Source: Rubrivirga sp046845755 (GTDB taxonomy: Bacteria; Bacteroidota; Rhodothermia; Rhodothermales; Rubricoccaceae). Taken from it: DNA of 64,000 nt. Position 1 is the first letter of the stretch. Each line of letters opens with the position of its first letter. Shown in pieces: positions 29,652 through 37,797 of the stretch. The stretch covers positions 1,178,001 to 1,242,000 of the forward strand of contig NZ_CP177357.1 of the NCBI RefSeq assembly GCF_046845755.1, given 5' to 3'. A program made the position numbers and the translations under genes. Below the pieces are notes generated by a model. It ran no database searches. It had not been told where the DNA came from and saw only the letters and a list, made by a program, of their open reading frames with translations.

Positions 29652-31127
29652 ATGATCATGCGTGACTCCTGCTCAAACCTGTTCATCCTCTGCATGGCCG
29701 GGGTCTCCTTCTGCGCCGCTGCCACGGTGGAGGCGCAGGACCTTGCCGAGCGAGCCGACGCGCTCCTTACCTCTTACCACGACACAGGGCTTTTCAATGG
29801 GGCGGTCCTCGTCGCCGAGGGGGATAGCGTGCTCTACGCGGCCGGATTCGGCGAGGCTGATATGTCCTGGCAGATCCCGAACACGCCCGAGACAAGGTTT
29901 CGAATTGCCTCGGTCACGAAGCAGTTCACGTCCGCCCTCGTTCTCCAACTTGCCGAGGAGGGTCTCGTTGACCTCGACACCCCCGTTAGGGCGTACCTCC
30001 CTGAATACCCAGCAGACCAAGGAGACCGGGTCACGGTCCGCCACCTCCTCACACACACCGCGGGCATCCCGAACTACACGGGCCTCCCGGAATGGGACAG
30101 CATCAGGCGCGACCCATTTGTGGCTGACTCGTTCATTACGGTGTTCTCACGCCTCCCCCTGGAGTTCGAGCCAGGAAGCCGATTTCGCTACAGCAACTCG
30201 AACTACTTCGTCCTCGGCGTCCTCGTCGAGCACGTGACGGGTCAGTCCTACTCGCGCGCCCTCAGCGAGCGGCTCCTCGGCCCGCTCGGTTTGGACGGAT
30301 CGGGGACGGCGGACGACGCCCGTGCCCGTGTGGTCGAGGGGGCGGCACGCGGGTACGTCCGGGTCGCGGGCGGCTTCGCCCCCGAGTCGTATGACAACCC
30401 GAGCGTGCCCTACGCGGCCGGGATGATGTACTCGACCGTCGGCGATCTCTTCCGTTGGACCCGAGCGCTCCACGGGGGCCAGGTGTTCCGCCAGCCCGAG
30501 ACGCTGGAGACGATGCTGACGTCGTTCGAGGGGACGCGGTATGGGTACGGCTACGGGATTTACTCGATCCCCCTCGCGCTCGACACCGACACCGTCCGGG
30601 TCGTCGGTCACAACGGCGGCTTCGGCGCGTTCCGCTCCGAACTCCGCTACGCGCCAGAGGATCGTGTGACCGTCGTCGTGCTGGACAACGCCAATGCAGG
30701 GGGCGATGTTGGAGCCGTGGCAACCGCCCTCATGCGCGTCTTCTACGACCTGCCCGTTGAGCGTCCGAGGCAGCCCATCGCCACGGTTCTAGCTGATGTG
30801 ATCGTCGCCGAGGACGTCGGGGCGGCCGTGGTTCGCTACCGTGCGCTACGCATCCAAGACCCGGAGGGGTACGACTTTGCGGAGGCCCAACTCAACCGAC
30901 TCGGATACGCCTACCTCAGTGGCGGCGAGGTGGAGACCGCCCTCCGACTCTTCGAGTTGAACGCCGATGTCTATCCCGAGTCGGCGAATACACACGACAG
31001 CCTCGGAGAGGCCTACCTGGCAGCTGGCGACCGGGAGCGCGCCATTGCGAGTTACCAGGAGGCGCTGAGACTCGATCCTCAATACGCGAGTGCAAGGGCG
31101 GCGCTGGACCGGCTCGGAGTCGAGTAG
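29652..31127 (+). CDS. Cassette 3 serine hydrolase (class C beta-lactamase fold) with TPR tail
   Basis: The 491-residue protein has a signal peptide ending near VEAQD. A beta-lactamase/DD-peptidase-like domain follows (about 35-350) with the three active-site motifs SVTK (S-x-x-K in IASVTKQF), YSNSNY (Y-x-N) and HNGG (the K/H-x-G equivalent). Two or three TPRs occupy the last 100 residues (AQLNRLGYAYLSGGEVETAL, HDSLGEAYLAAGDRERAIAS). Such proteins are usually peptidases or esterases rather than true beta-lactamases; substrate is unknown. Starts GTG 29649, ATG 29652 and ATG 29658 are all possible. It is exported and carried as an integron cassette. Confidence 0.85.
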   Translation: MIMRDSCSNLFILCMAGVSFCAAATVEAQDLAERADALLTSYHDTGLFNGAVLVAEGDSVLYAAGFGEADMSWQIPNTPETRFRIASVTKQFTSALVLQLAEEGLVDLDTPVRAYLPEYPADQGDRVTVRHLLTHTAGIPNYTGLPEWDSIRRDPFVADSFITVFSRLPLEFEPGSRFRYSNSNYFVLGVLVEHVTGQSYSRALSERLLGPLGLDGSGTADDARARVVEGAARGYVRVAGGFAPESYDNPSVPYAAGMMYSTVGDLFRWTRALHGGQVFRQPETLETMLTSFEGTRYGYGYGIYSIPLALDTDTVRVVGHNGGFGAFRSELRYAPEDRVTVVVLDNANAGGDVGAVATALMRVFYDLPVERPRQPIATVLADVIVAEDVGAAVVRYRALRIQDPEGYDFAEAQLNRLGYAYLSGGEVETALRLFELNADVYPESANTHDSLGEAYLAAGDRERAIASYQEALRLDPQYASARAALDRLGVE

Positions 31128-31137
31128 GTCTTGCTTC

Positions 31138-31464
31138 GCCGCAGAACCCGCCGCAGCAGGCCGACCAAGGGCGTCAGCGTTCTTTCTTCGTCCGGGCGGC
31201 GGGGTCTACGTTGCTCGTTCCACCGTTCGCGGTTGTTGACCTTTGCGGCTGAGCCGCCCTTGCTCTGTTGAGAAGCTCCCCACGCAGTCATCCTGAGCGA
31301 CGCGAACGCGAAGCGTCGGCGTAGCCAAGGATCTCGGCGCCATCGCCCGAGCCTTCGACAGGCGGTTCTACAGGCATCGAGCCTCGCGTTGAGATCCCTC
31401 GCACGCTCGGGATGACGTTGACCGAGAGCTTCTCAACAGAGCAAGCGGTCCACTGTTCTGCGGC
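31138..31464 (+). repeat. attC3, interrupted by a MITE
   Basis: R'' GCCGCAGAAC (31138-31147) is the exact complement of the cassette 3 front GTTCTGCGGC. L'' is CCGCAGCAGGCC. L' is split: GGCTGAGC at 31247-31254 and CGG at about 31446, with the 187-bp MITE between. R' GTTCTGCGGC is at 31455-31464. Without the insert the site is about 140 bp. The L' stem should be disabled, so cassette 3 may now be locked to cassette 4. Confidence 0.8.
31259..31445. mobile_element. 187-bp MITE-like element
   Basis: Perfect 19-bp terminal inverted repeats (CTTGCTCTGTTGAGAAGCT and its complement) bound an internal GTCATCCTGAGCG...CGGGATGAC inverted repeat of the common Bacteroidota/Gemmatimonadota intergenic type. 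There is no ORF. It interrupts the L' arm of attC3. No clear target duplication was found. Confidence 0.75.
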
Positions 31465-31549
31465 TAGGGATGTGGGCGGCGTAACCTGCCCCAGGTGGCC
31501 TCGTAGGGACGCGCCTCTCTGATCACCCACCCGCAAGAGGCACGTCGTA

Positions 31550-33289
31550 TTGAAGAGCGCGAAGCGATTTCTGGTGTGGACGTTCGCCGTCCTGTTCGTC
31601 GTCGTGATCGCGGCCGCCGCGGCCGGCCTCAGCTTTCGCTCCGCCCTCGGGCCGCCCGTCGAGGCCTCGCCGCCACGCGCGGTCTATGCGCCCCACGGGG
31701 TGGTCGCCTCGAGCCAGCCCCTCGCGAGCCAGGCCGGGCTGGCGGTGCTCCAGCGGGGGGGGAACGCGGTCGACGCCGCCGTCACGACCGCCGCCGTGCT
31801 GAGCGTGGTCGAGCCGTACATGACCGGGGTGGGCGGCGACCTGTTCGCCATGCTCTGGTCGGCGGAGGAGGGGCGGCTCGTGGGCCTCAACGCGAGCGGC
31901 CGGTCGGGGTCGCTGATGACCCGTGAGGCGCTGGCCCACCTCGGGACGGTGCCGAGCGACGGCGCCGAGACGGTCACGGTCCCGGGGGCTCTGTCCGGGT
32001 GGGCGGCGCTGCTGGAGCAACACGGCACGATCACACTCGCGGAGGCGCTGGCACCGGCCATCGCGCTGGCCGAGGACGGCTTCCCCGTGTCCGACGTCAC
32101 GGCCGCGGAGTGGGCCATCTTCACGAGCCTGCTGACGAAGGACCCCGGAGCTCGCGCGACGTTCCTCGTGGACGGGGAGCGCGCCCCCGCCGTGGGCGAG
32201 TGGTTCTCCAACCCCGACTTCGCCGCTACACTGCGCACGATCGCGCGCGAGGGGCCTGAGGTGCTTTACGGGGGAGACCTAGGCGAGCGCATCGCTACGC
32301 ACGTGGAAGGGCTCGGCGGATTCCTGACGCCGGACGACTTCGGACGTCACACGGCCGAATGGGTCGAGCCTCTTTCGGTCCCGTACAAGGAATACCGGCT
32401 CTGGGAGCTCCCCCCCAACGGCCAGGGGATCGCCGCGCTCGAGATGCTCCGCATCCTGGAGCCCGTCGACCTCGCCGCCATGGGCCACAACTCGGCCGCC
32501 TACCTGCACCACCTCATCGAGGCGAAGAAGCTGGCCTACGCGGACCTCGAGCACTTCGTCGGCGACCCGGAGCACATGGCGGCCACGCCCGAGCAGCTCC
32601 TCGCGGACGGCTTCATCACTCAGCGCCGGGCACTCATCGACCCCGACCGTGCCCTACCACGCGCGGACCCCGACACCTCCCTGACGACGAGCGAGACGAC
32701 GTACCTCACGGTGGCCGACGCCGAGGGGAACATGATCTCCTTTATCCAGAGCCTGGCCGGGGGGTTCGGGTCGGGGGTGGTCGTTCCGGGGACGGGGTTC
32801 GCGCTTCAGAATCGGGGCGTCGGGCTCTCGTACGAGGAGGGCCGGGCGAACACCGTCGCTCCCGGGCGGCGCCCGTTCCACACCATCATCCCGGGGTTCG
32901 TGACACGGGCCGGCGCCGACGGCGAGCAGGAGCCGTGGCTCAGCTACGGCATCGTCGGGGGGCCCCAGCAGCCGCAGGCGCACGTGCAGGTCTTGCTGAA
33001 CATCGTCCTCTTCGGCATGGACGTGCAGCAGGCCCTCGACGCCCCCCGCTTTCGCCACTGGCGGAAGAACCGGGTCAGCTTCGAGTCGTCGATCCCTGAG
33101 GAGGTCGTGAGCGAACTCCGGTCCATGGGGCACGAACCCCAGAACCCCCTGGGAGCGACGGCGCAGACGATCTTCCTGGGCACGAACCGGGGCCTCGTGT
33201 TCGGCGGCGGCCAGGCGGTCATGCGGAACCCCAGAGGGTACGTCGCGGGCTCGGACTCACGGAGGGACGGCGTGGCAGCGGCCCACTAG
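31550..33289 (+). CDS. Cassette 4 gamma-glutamyltransferase family protein
   Basis: This Ntn-hydrolase superfamily enzyme hydrolyses or transfers gamma-glutamyl groups (glutathione, gamma-glutamyl peptides) after autocleavage. The 579-residue product has an N-terminal membrane anchor (about residues 8-28). The large subunit has SQPLASQAGLAVLQRGGNAVDAA and TGVGGDLFAMLW. The cleavage site SETTYLTVADAEGNMISFIQS places the catalytic Thr at 383. The small subunit has GIVGGPQQPQAHVQVLLNIVLFGMDVQQAL. The TTG at 31550 is chosen since it opens the anchor. GGT as a cassette passenger is uncommon. Its R'' arm starts 16 bp after the stop. Confidence 0.9.
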   Translation: MKSAKRFLVWTFAVLFVVVIAAAAAGLSFRSALGPPVEASPPRAVYAPHGVVASSQPLASQAGLAVLQRGGNAVDAAVTTAAVLSVVEPYMTGVGGDLFAMLWSAEEGRLVGLNASGRSGSLMTREALAHLGTVPSDGAETVTVPGALSGWAALLEQHGTITLAEALAPAIALAEDGFPVSDVTAAEWAIFTSLLTKDPGARATFLVDGERAPAVGEWFSNPDFAATLRTIAREGPEVLYGGDLGERIATHVEGLGGFLTPDDFGRHTAEWVEPLSVPYKEYRLWELPPNGQGIAALEMLRILEPVDLAAMGHNSAAYLHHLIEAKKLAYADLEHFVGDPEHMAATPEQLLADGFITQRRALIDPDRALPRADPDTSLTTSETTYLTVADAEGNMISFIQSLAGGFGSGVVVPGTGFALQNRGVGLSYEEGRANTVAPGRRPFHTIIPGFVTRAGADGEQEPWLSYGIVGGPQQPQAHVQVLLNIVLFGMDVQQALDAPRFRHWRKNRVSFESSIPEEVVSELRSMGHEPQNPLGATAQTIFLGTNRGLVFGGGQAVMRNPRGYVAGSDSRRDGVAAAH

Positions 33290-33305
33290 AGCGCCAGAAC
33301 GTCGG

Positions 33306-33436
33306 GCCGCAGAACCCGCCACTACAGGCCGACGTGGGGCTTCAGCGTCCCCGGCCCGTCCGACCGCCGTCGTATTCTATGCCTCGTTCTACCGTCTCGG
33401 TCGTTGCCCCATGCGGCTGAGCGGCCAACGGCTACG
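33306..33436 (+). repeat. attC4 (degenerate R')
   Basis: R'' GCCGCAGAAC (33306-33315) complements the cassette 4 front (GTTCTGCGGC at 31455) exactly. L'' is CCACTACAGGCC and L' GGCTGAGCGG (33415-33424). At the expected R' position (about 33430) the sequence is GGCTACG instead of GTT, so the downstream half is decayed or the junction arose by non-standard recombination. Confidence 0.7.
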
Positions 33437-33461
33437 ACTCTTGCCACCGCCTCCATTCCCC

Positions 33462-33869
33462 ATGCGAACGCTCGGCGCCATCGTGGCCGGAACGGCCGTC
33501 GCGCTCGCCGTGCTCTACATGGCACTGGCGGTCGTCGCCCTCGTCGTGGAGCCGGGCGACACCCCCAGGCACTTGAGGTCCTTCGGTCGTCTCCTCCCCA
33601 GTCTCGGGGCGGTCTGCCTCCTCTACTTCGCCATCGCCTCGTTCGCCGCAGGGAGGGCGTCGAAGCCCCGGTCGGCGCTCGGCGTCGGCGCGGTCGTAAC
33701 AGGGGCGGCGTGTGCGCTCTGGCTCGCAGGCGGGATGTTCGCGGAGAGCGTCCTGGAGATTTGGCTGGTGGCTCTGGTGGGTGCGGTCGTGCTCTCGACG
33801 TCGCTGTTGCTCGGGTCGGAGGTGGTATACCGGGTCGGTGCGTGGGGGCGCGGTGCTGAGGAGGCCTGA
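33462..33869 (+). CDS. Cassette 5 four-helix membrane protein
   Basis: The 135-residue product is almost wholly hydrophobic with four predicted transmembrane helices (about 4-26, 44-62, 76-96, 100-122). It is not recognised. The ATG at 33462 begins the first helix; an in-frame ATG at 33411 lies inside the attC4 L' arm and would add 17 residues. The TGA stop overlaps the R'' arm of attC5, an arrangement also seen in other integron cassettes. Confidence 0.6.
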   Translation: MRTLGAIVAGTAVALAVLYMALAVVALVVEPGDTPRHLRSFGRLLPSLGAVCLLYFAIASFAAGRASKPRSALGVGAVVTGAACALWLAGGMFAESVLEIWLVALVGAVVLSTSLLLGSEVVYRVGAWGRGAEEA

Positions 33870-33996
33870 CTCGCCGCTGCAGGCTGACTCTAGGCGCGGG
33901 CGCTCACGGTCCCGCTCACCGTCACCGTCAGTCATCGCTTCGACCCACCGCTGTGCCCCCAGCTACGGGCAGCTGGGCGTCCAACTGTTCTGCCGC
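33864..33996 (+). repeat. attC5
   Basis: R'' GCCTGAC (33864-33870) is followed by CGCCGCTGCAGGCT (L''). L' GGGCAGCTGGGCG and R' GTTCTGCCGC (33987-33996) close the 133-bp site. R'' does not complement the cassette 5 front, in keeping with the decayed attC4 junction. Confidence 0.72.
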
Positions 33997-34004
33997 GGTA
34001 CGGT

Positions 34005-34538
34005 ATGCGCTCCTCAACTCTTATCCCCCTGCTCGCGATCGGCGGGTGCTCGCTCGTCGGAGAGCCGGCACCGGAGCGCGAGGTGGGGGCGGCGATCCAA
34101 ACGGACGCCCTCGTCTACACCGCGAGATACGAGGGCGGGGAGGGGACGTACCGGCAGTACGGGTTCGACGTCGTGGCTCGCTTTGCGAACCCGACCGCGG
34201 ACACGGTCTATCTGGGCCGCGCCTACCCGGACCAACCCCGGCCGGACTACGGCGTCCTCCTCGTGAACGACGAGGACGACTGGGGCTCGGCCTATGGCGG
34301 CGCCATCTTTGGCGTCGGGCACGACCGCCAGATCGCCGTCGCGCCGGGGGAGGTGCGCGTCGACACCCTGCGTCTGCGAGGGCCGAACGCTTGGGACGGG
34401 ATGACCGACGAGCCGTTTGGGCGACTCGAAGGCGAGATGCGGCTGATCTACGTCCCGCAGGGGTGCAGAGGCGACGGGGCGTGCCGCCTCCCGCGCTCGC
34501 TGGCGACGTTGAACGTGTTCCGGGTCGGTCTGGAGTAG
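34005..34538 (+). CDS. Cassette 6 lipoprotein
   Basis: The 177-residue product has a short lipobox signal (LLAIGGCSL, Cys at 15). A beta-rich domain follows with RYEGGEGTYRQYGFDVVARFANPTADTVYLGR, resembling an immunoglobulin-like or BsuPI-like fold, and a CRGDGACRLP cysteine pair near the end. It is not recognised. The ATG is only 8 bp after the R' arm of attC5, so no promoter or leader is carried in the cassette. Confidence 0.65.
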   Translation: MRSSTLIPLLAIGGCSLVGEPAPEREVGAAIQTDALVYTARYEGGEGTYRQYGFDVVARFANPTADTVYLGRAYPDQPRPDYGVLLVNDEDDWGSAYGGAIFGVGHDRQIAVAPGEVRVDTLRLRGPNAWDGMTDEPFGRLEGEMRLIYVPQGCRGDGACRLPRSLATLNVFRVGLE

Positions 34539-34555
34539 ACCTAGACCTCTTGCCG

Positions 34556-34687
34556 CACGGCAGACCTCGTTCCTGCGGATCGGCACGGCACTCTGGTGGT
34601 CCTGCCGCGTCCAGCCACCCGCGACTGGATTGACGCGCTCACCGCTCGGCCCTGATGTGCGGCCGAGTGGTGACCTGTTCTGCCGTG
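34556..34687 (+). repeat. attC6
   Basis: R'' CACGGCAGACC (34556-34566) complements the cassette 6 front GTTCTGCCGCG at 9 of 11 positions. The L' arm GCGGCCGAGTGG and R' GTTCTGCCGTG (34677-34687) close the site; the L'' arm is weaker than in the others. No later attC was found. The 205 bp from 34688 to the next gene hold only a possible promoter. Confidence 0.72.
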
Positions 34688-34861
34688 TCCGTTTCGAATC
34701 GCGTACGGTGGAGGTGGTGGATGGCCTGGACCGGCTGGCTCGCGAGGTCTCGTAGCCCGATGCCGGGCGGGTGGAGGGCCGCCGGGGGGCGGATCGGGAC
34801 CGTTCCGTCTGGGATGCCGACCGGTGAGCCGGCCTGCGGCCAGCGCCGGCGGTCCGGCGAT

Positions 34862-34869
34862 TAGGTTCG
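34862..34869 (+). promoter_or_regulatory. TAGGTTCG box
   Basis: TAGGTTCGG lies 23 bp before the ATG at 34893 and fits the window-wide TAnnTTCGG pattern. Confidence 0.4.
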
Positions 34870-34892
34870 GCGCAGTCCTCCTGGCTCAGACG

Positions 34893-35381
34893 ATGATCCG
34901 GCACCTGCTTCCCGTCGCGCTCCTCGGCGCCCTCCTCGTAGGCTGCGACACGCCCCCGGTCGAGACGGTCGAGGGCGGCGGGGTCGCGACGGCGCAGATC
35001 GACGGCCGGCCGTACACGTTCCGCGTGTTCGCCCAGCCCAGCGCGTATGACCCGTCGGAGGTCGTGCTCCGAGCGTACGCCGACGAGCTGTCGCGGGCGG
35101 TCATGCTCACGTTCCGGCCCGCGCTCGGGGCGGTGGCGGTGAACACGGCGATGACGGGGTACTGGGACCTCGGGCTGTGCACGCCGTCGGACGCCTACGT
35201 GGTGGCCGGGGCGGGCGATGCGACCGTCCGGGTCACGGAGCAGGGCCCGAGGGCCCTCCGAGGCACGTTCTCGCTCCGGGTCCAGCGTGAGGGCGACCCG
35301 ACAGACGTGGTCGCCATCACGGACGGGACGTTCGACGTCGAGGTGGGAGGCGAGCCGTTCGAGTACTGCATCGAGGGGTGA
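34893..35381 (+). CDS. Lipoprotein after the cassette array
   Basis: The 162-residue product has a lipobox (ALLVGCDT, Cys at 17) and a beta-rich exported domain. Two later cysteines (LCTPS, EYCIEG) are a likely disulfide. It is not recognised. It starts 206 bp after the last R' arm and has its own promoter box. It may be either the last, attC-less cassette or the first chromosomal gene; its GC-rich codon use favours the latter. It converges with the penicillin acylase gene. Confidence 0.6.
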   Translation: MIRHLLPVALLGALLVGCDTPPVETVEGGGVATAQIDGRPYTFRVFAQPSAYDPSEVVLRAYADELSRAVMLTFRPALGAVAVNTAMTGYWDLGLCTPSDAYVVAGAGDATVRVTEQGPRALRGTFSLRVQREGDPTDVVAITDGTFDVEVGGEPFEYCIEG

Positions 35382-35420
35382 GCGCGCCGCCGAGGCGGGG
35401 GCCTCGGGGCGGGCTCGTCG

Positions 35421-37727
35421 CTACTCGGCGGGGGTGAGCGTGAGGCGGTAGACGGTGGGGCCGGGGAGGAACGGGGAGGGGCGGCCCTCGGCCCAGTCGT
35501 CGTGGCCGGCGCCCCAGTAGGGCGAGAGGAAGTGGCCGGCCTGGCCGCCGGGCATGTGGAAGATGCCGCGCTCCTCGAAGCCGGGCGAGACGACCATCCG
35601 CTGGCTGGCGCCCATCGAGGGGCCGGCGACGCGGGGCATCCGGGAGTCGCCGCGCTGGGGCGCGGAGGGCATCCGCAGGCGGCCGCCGATGCCGGGCAGG
35701 GCGTCGGCCATGGGGTGCGCCATGACGAGCGCATTGTCGTCGGCCCACGCGGTGTCGAGGTCGCCGCGCGCGACCTCGGCGGCGGCGTCGAGCAAGAGGG
35801 CGTCCCACGAGGCGTGGCCGGGGGGCAGGAGGTGGGCGGGCTGCTCGGTGACGAGCGCCCAGACGGCGGTCTCGTCGCGCGCGGGGTAGCCGGCGCGGGG
35901 GGCGAGGGCGCGGACGGACGCGAGCAGGGGCGGCAGGGTGCGGTCGACGACGCCGTCGCGGAAGCGGCGGACGAGCCGGTAGCCGGCGTCGTCGGCGTGG
36001 CCGCTCCAGTCCTCGACGGTGCGGCGCAGGGCGTCGAGGTCGTCGGTGGCGGGGGCGTCGGTGAGGGTCGTCCGCAGGAGGTCGCGCCACCGCGCGTAGA
36101 ACAGGGCGCGGTCGTCGAGCTGGATCGCCAGCAGGTCGCGCTCGTCGACGGGCGGGGTCAGGGCGGCGAGGCCGTCGCGGATCTGGCGCGCGCGGGCGCC
36201 GTGTGCGTAGTTGGCGTCGCCGATCGCGGCGAGGGCGTCGCCCGAGGCCACGCGGCTGTTGGCGGACCACAGGCGGCCGTCGGCGGGGTCAACGATCCGG
36301 GGGACCTCGTCGGGGCGGAGGAACCGGTCCCACCGCGCGTTCGGGTCCGTCGAGTCGACGGGGCGGCGGCCGTCGCGGCCGACGCGCAAGGGGATCTGCC
36401 CGGCGATCGTCCAGCCGATGCGGCCGGCGCGGTCGCCGGCGACAAAGTTCTGGGCGGGGATGCCGGAGCGGTTGGCGGCGTCGAGGACCTCGTCGAGCGT
36501 CGTCGCCGTCTCGGCGTCGAGGAGCCCGAGGTTGGTGGCCTCGGGCCGGTGGGCGCCCCACTGCATGGCGTAGCGCGCGCCGTCGGGGCCCGTCGCGGTG
36601 ACGGGCCCGAACGGCGTGTCCAAGACCACGAGTTCGCGGACCTCGTCTCCGACGGCGATCTGCTCGCGCAAGGTGTCGAGGGCGACGGTCCCGCTGGCGG
36701 TGGCGATGAGGCCGGGCTCGGGTTCGACGAGTCGGACATAGTCGATGTAGTCGCCGTAGGAGTTGGTGAAGCCCCAGGCCACGTCGCCGTTGCTCCCGAC
36801 GATCACGAGCGGGGCGCCGGGGAGCGTGACGCCGGTGATGCGGCGGCCGTCGACGACGAGCGAGGCGCGGAACCAGATGTGGGGCAGGCGCAGGCCGAGG
36901 TGCATGTCGTCGGCGACCAGCGCCGCGCCGGTCTCGGTGAGGTCGCCGGCGACGGCCCAGTTGTTGGAGCCGAGCACGTCGGGCTCGGGCGGGGCGGGCG
37001 CCTCGTCGCCGGGCTGCCAGTCGCCGAGCTGGGCGGCCGTCGGGATGGGCGGCGGCTCGACGGTGTCGCCCTCCAGGGGGGCGTCCCAGGCGTCGCCCGT
37101 CGGCATCAGGAAGTCGGCGAGGACGTCGGGCAGGGCGGCGGTCAGGGCATCGCGCTCGAGTTCCAGGCCGTAGCCGCCGTCGAACTGCAGGTCGAGGTAC
37201 ATGGCGAAGGCGGCTAGGATGCCGTCCTCGGGCTGCCACGGCCGGGGCGCCTGGCGGAGGGCGAGGTACTCGAAGGGCCGGGCGCCGAGCGCGTCGAGGC
37301 CGGCGTTCGCGCCGGCGGTGTAGGCGTCGAGGACGGCGCGCTGGTCGGCGGGCAGGGCCTCGACGACGGCCCGGGCGCGGGCGCGCAGGCGGTGGGGGCG
37401 GAGCGTCGAGTCGGTGCGCCAGGTCGCCTCGCCGAGCAGGGCGGAGAGCTCGCCCGACGCGGCGCGGCGGAGCAGGTCCATCTGGAACCAGCGCTCCTGG
37501 GCGTGGACGTAGCCGAGCGCGCGGGCGGCGTCGGCGCGCGTGGCGGCGGTGATCGTCGGGACCCCGGCGGCGTCGCGCTCGACGGACACCTCGGCGCTCA
37601 GCCCCGCGAGCGTCTCGGTCCCGTCGAGGTCGGGGAGGCTGGCGCGCAGGGCGGTCCACAGGCTGCCGGCGCCTAGGACGACGAGCGCCAGCAGGACGAT
37701 GAGGGCGATGAGCAGGGCGCGTTTCAT
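35421..37727 (-). CDS. Penicillin acylase family protein
   Basis: This Ntn-hydrolase cleaves amide bonds of substrates such as N-acyl homoserine lactones or beta-lactam side chains; the real substrate is unknown. The 768-residue precursor has an N-terminal membrane helix (about 4-25). The alpha chain has SVERDAAGVPTITA and ALGYVHAQERWFQMDLLRR. The autocleavage site GSNNWAVAG makes Ser254 the nucleophile. The beta chain has WGFTNSYGDYIDYVRL and HMPGGQAGHFLSPYWG. The order and the length are normal. The start ATG is the one before the basic Lys-Arg and the helix. Confidence 0.93.
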   Translation of the reverse strand: MKRALLIALIVLLALVVLGAGSLWTALRASLPDLDGTETLAGLSAEVSVERDAAGVPTITAATRADAARALGYVHAQERWFQMDLLRRAASGELSALLGEATWRTDSTLRPHRLRARARAVVEALPADQRAVLDAYTAGANAGLDALGARPFEYLALRQAPRPWQPEDGILAAFAMYLDLQFDGGYGLELERDALTAALPDVLADFLMPTGDAWDAPLEGDTVEPPPIPTAAQLGDWQPGDEAPAPPEPDVLGSNNWAVAGDLTETGAALVADDMHLGLRLPHIWFRASLVVDGRRITGVTLPGAPLVIVGSNGDVAWGFTNSYGDYIDYVRLVEPEPGLIATASGTVALDTLREQIAVGDEVRELVVLDTPFGPVTATGPDGARYAMQWGAHRPEATNLGLLDAETATTLDEVLDAANRSGIPAQNFVAGDRAGRIGWTIAGQIPLRVGRDGRRPVDSTDPNARWDRFLRPDEVPRIVDPADGRLWSANSRVASGDALAAIGDANYAHGARARQIRDGLAALTPPVDERDLLAIQLDDRALFYARWRDLLRTTLTDAPATDDLDALRRTVEDWSGHADDAGYRLVRRFRDGVVDRTLPPLLASVRALAPRAGYPARDETAVWALVTEQPAHLLPPGHASWDALLLDAAAEVARGDLDTAWADDNALVMAHPMADALPGIGGRLRMPSAPQRGDSRMPRVAGPSMGASQRMVVSPGFEERGIFHMPGGQAGHFLSPYWGAGHDDWAEGRPSPFLPGPTVYRLTLTPAE

Positions 37728-37797
37728 GCGGCGGACCGATCGGGGGGACCGGATGGTACGGTGGGGCGTACACCGCGTCTTCACCTTCCGCCGTCGC

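Larger units (their letters stand above)
26833..34687 (+). mobile_element. Integron-type gene cassette array without visible integrase
   Basis: Six single-gene cassettes, all on the plus strand, are separated by six attC-like sites of about 131-140 bp. Each site has outer arms with AAC...GTT, inner arms CCGCTGCAGGCC and GGCTGAGCGG, and a variable centre. The decisive sign is that R'' of each site complements the first 10-11 bases of its own cassette rather than a fixed sequence. Cassette 1: front GTTATGCCGCC, R'' GGCGGCATAAC, perfect. Cassettes 3 and 4: GTTCTGCGGC and GCCGCAGAAC, perfect. Cassette 2 matches 10/12 and cassette 6 9/11; only cassette 5 does not match. That is expected when cassettes are excised and joined between G and TT of R'. 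No intI-like gene is present on either side. Confidence 0.85.

Noticed and set aside
29652..31127. Cassette-borne beta-lactam resistance gene
   Set aside because: Although the SxxK, YxN and HxG motifs are there, the TPR tail and overall pattern fit peptidase/esterase-type serine hydrolases; resistance cannot be claimed.
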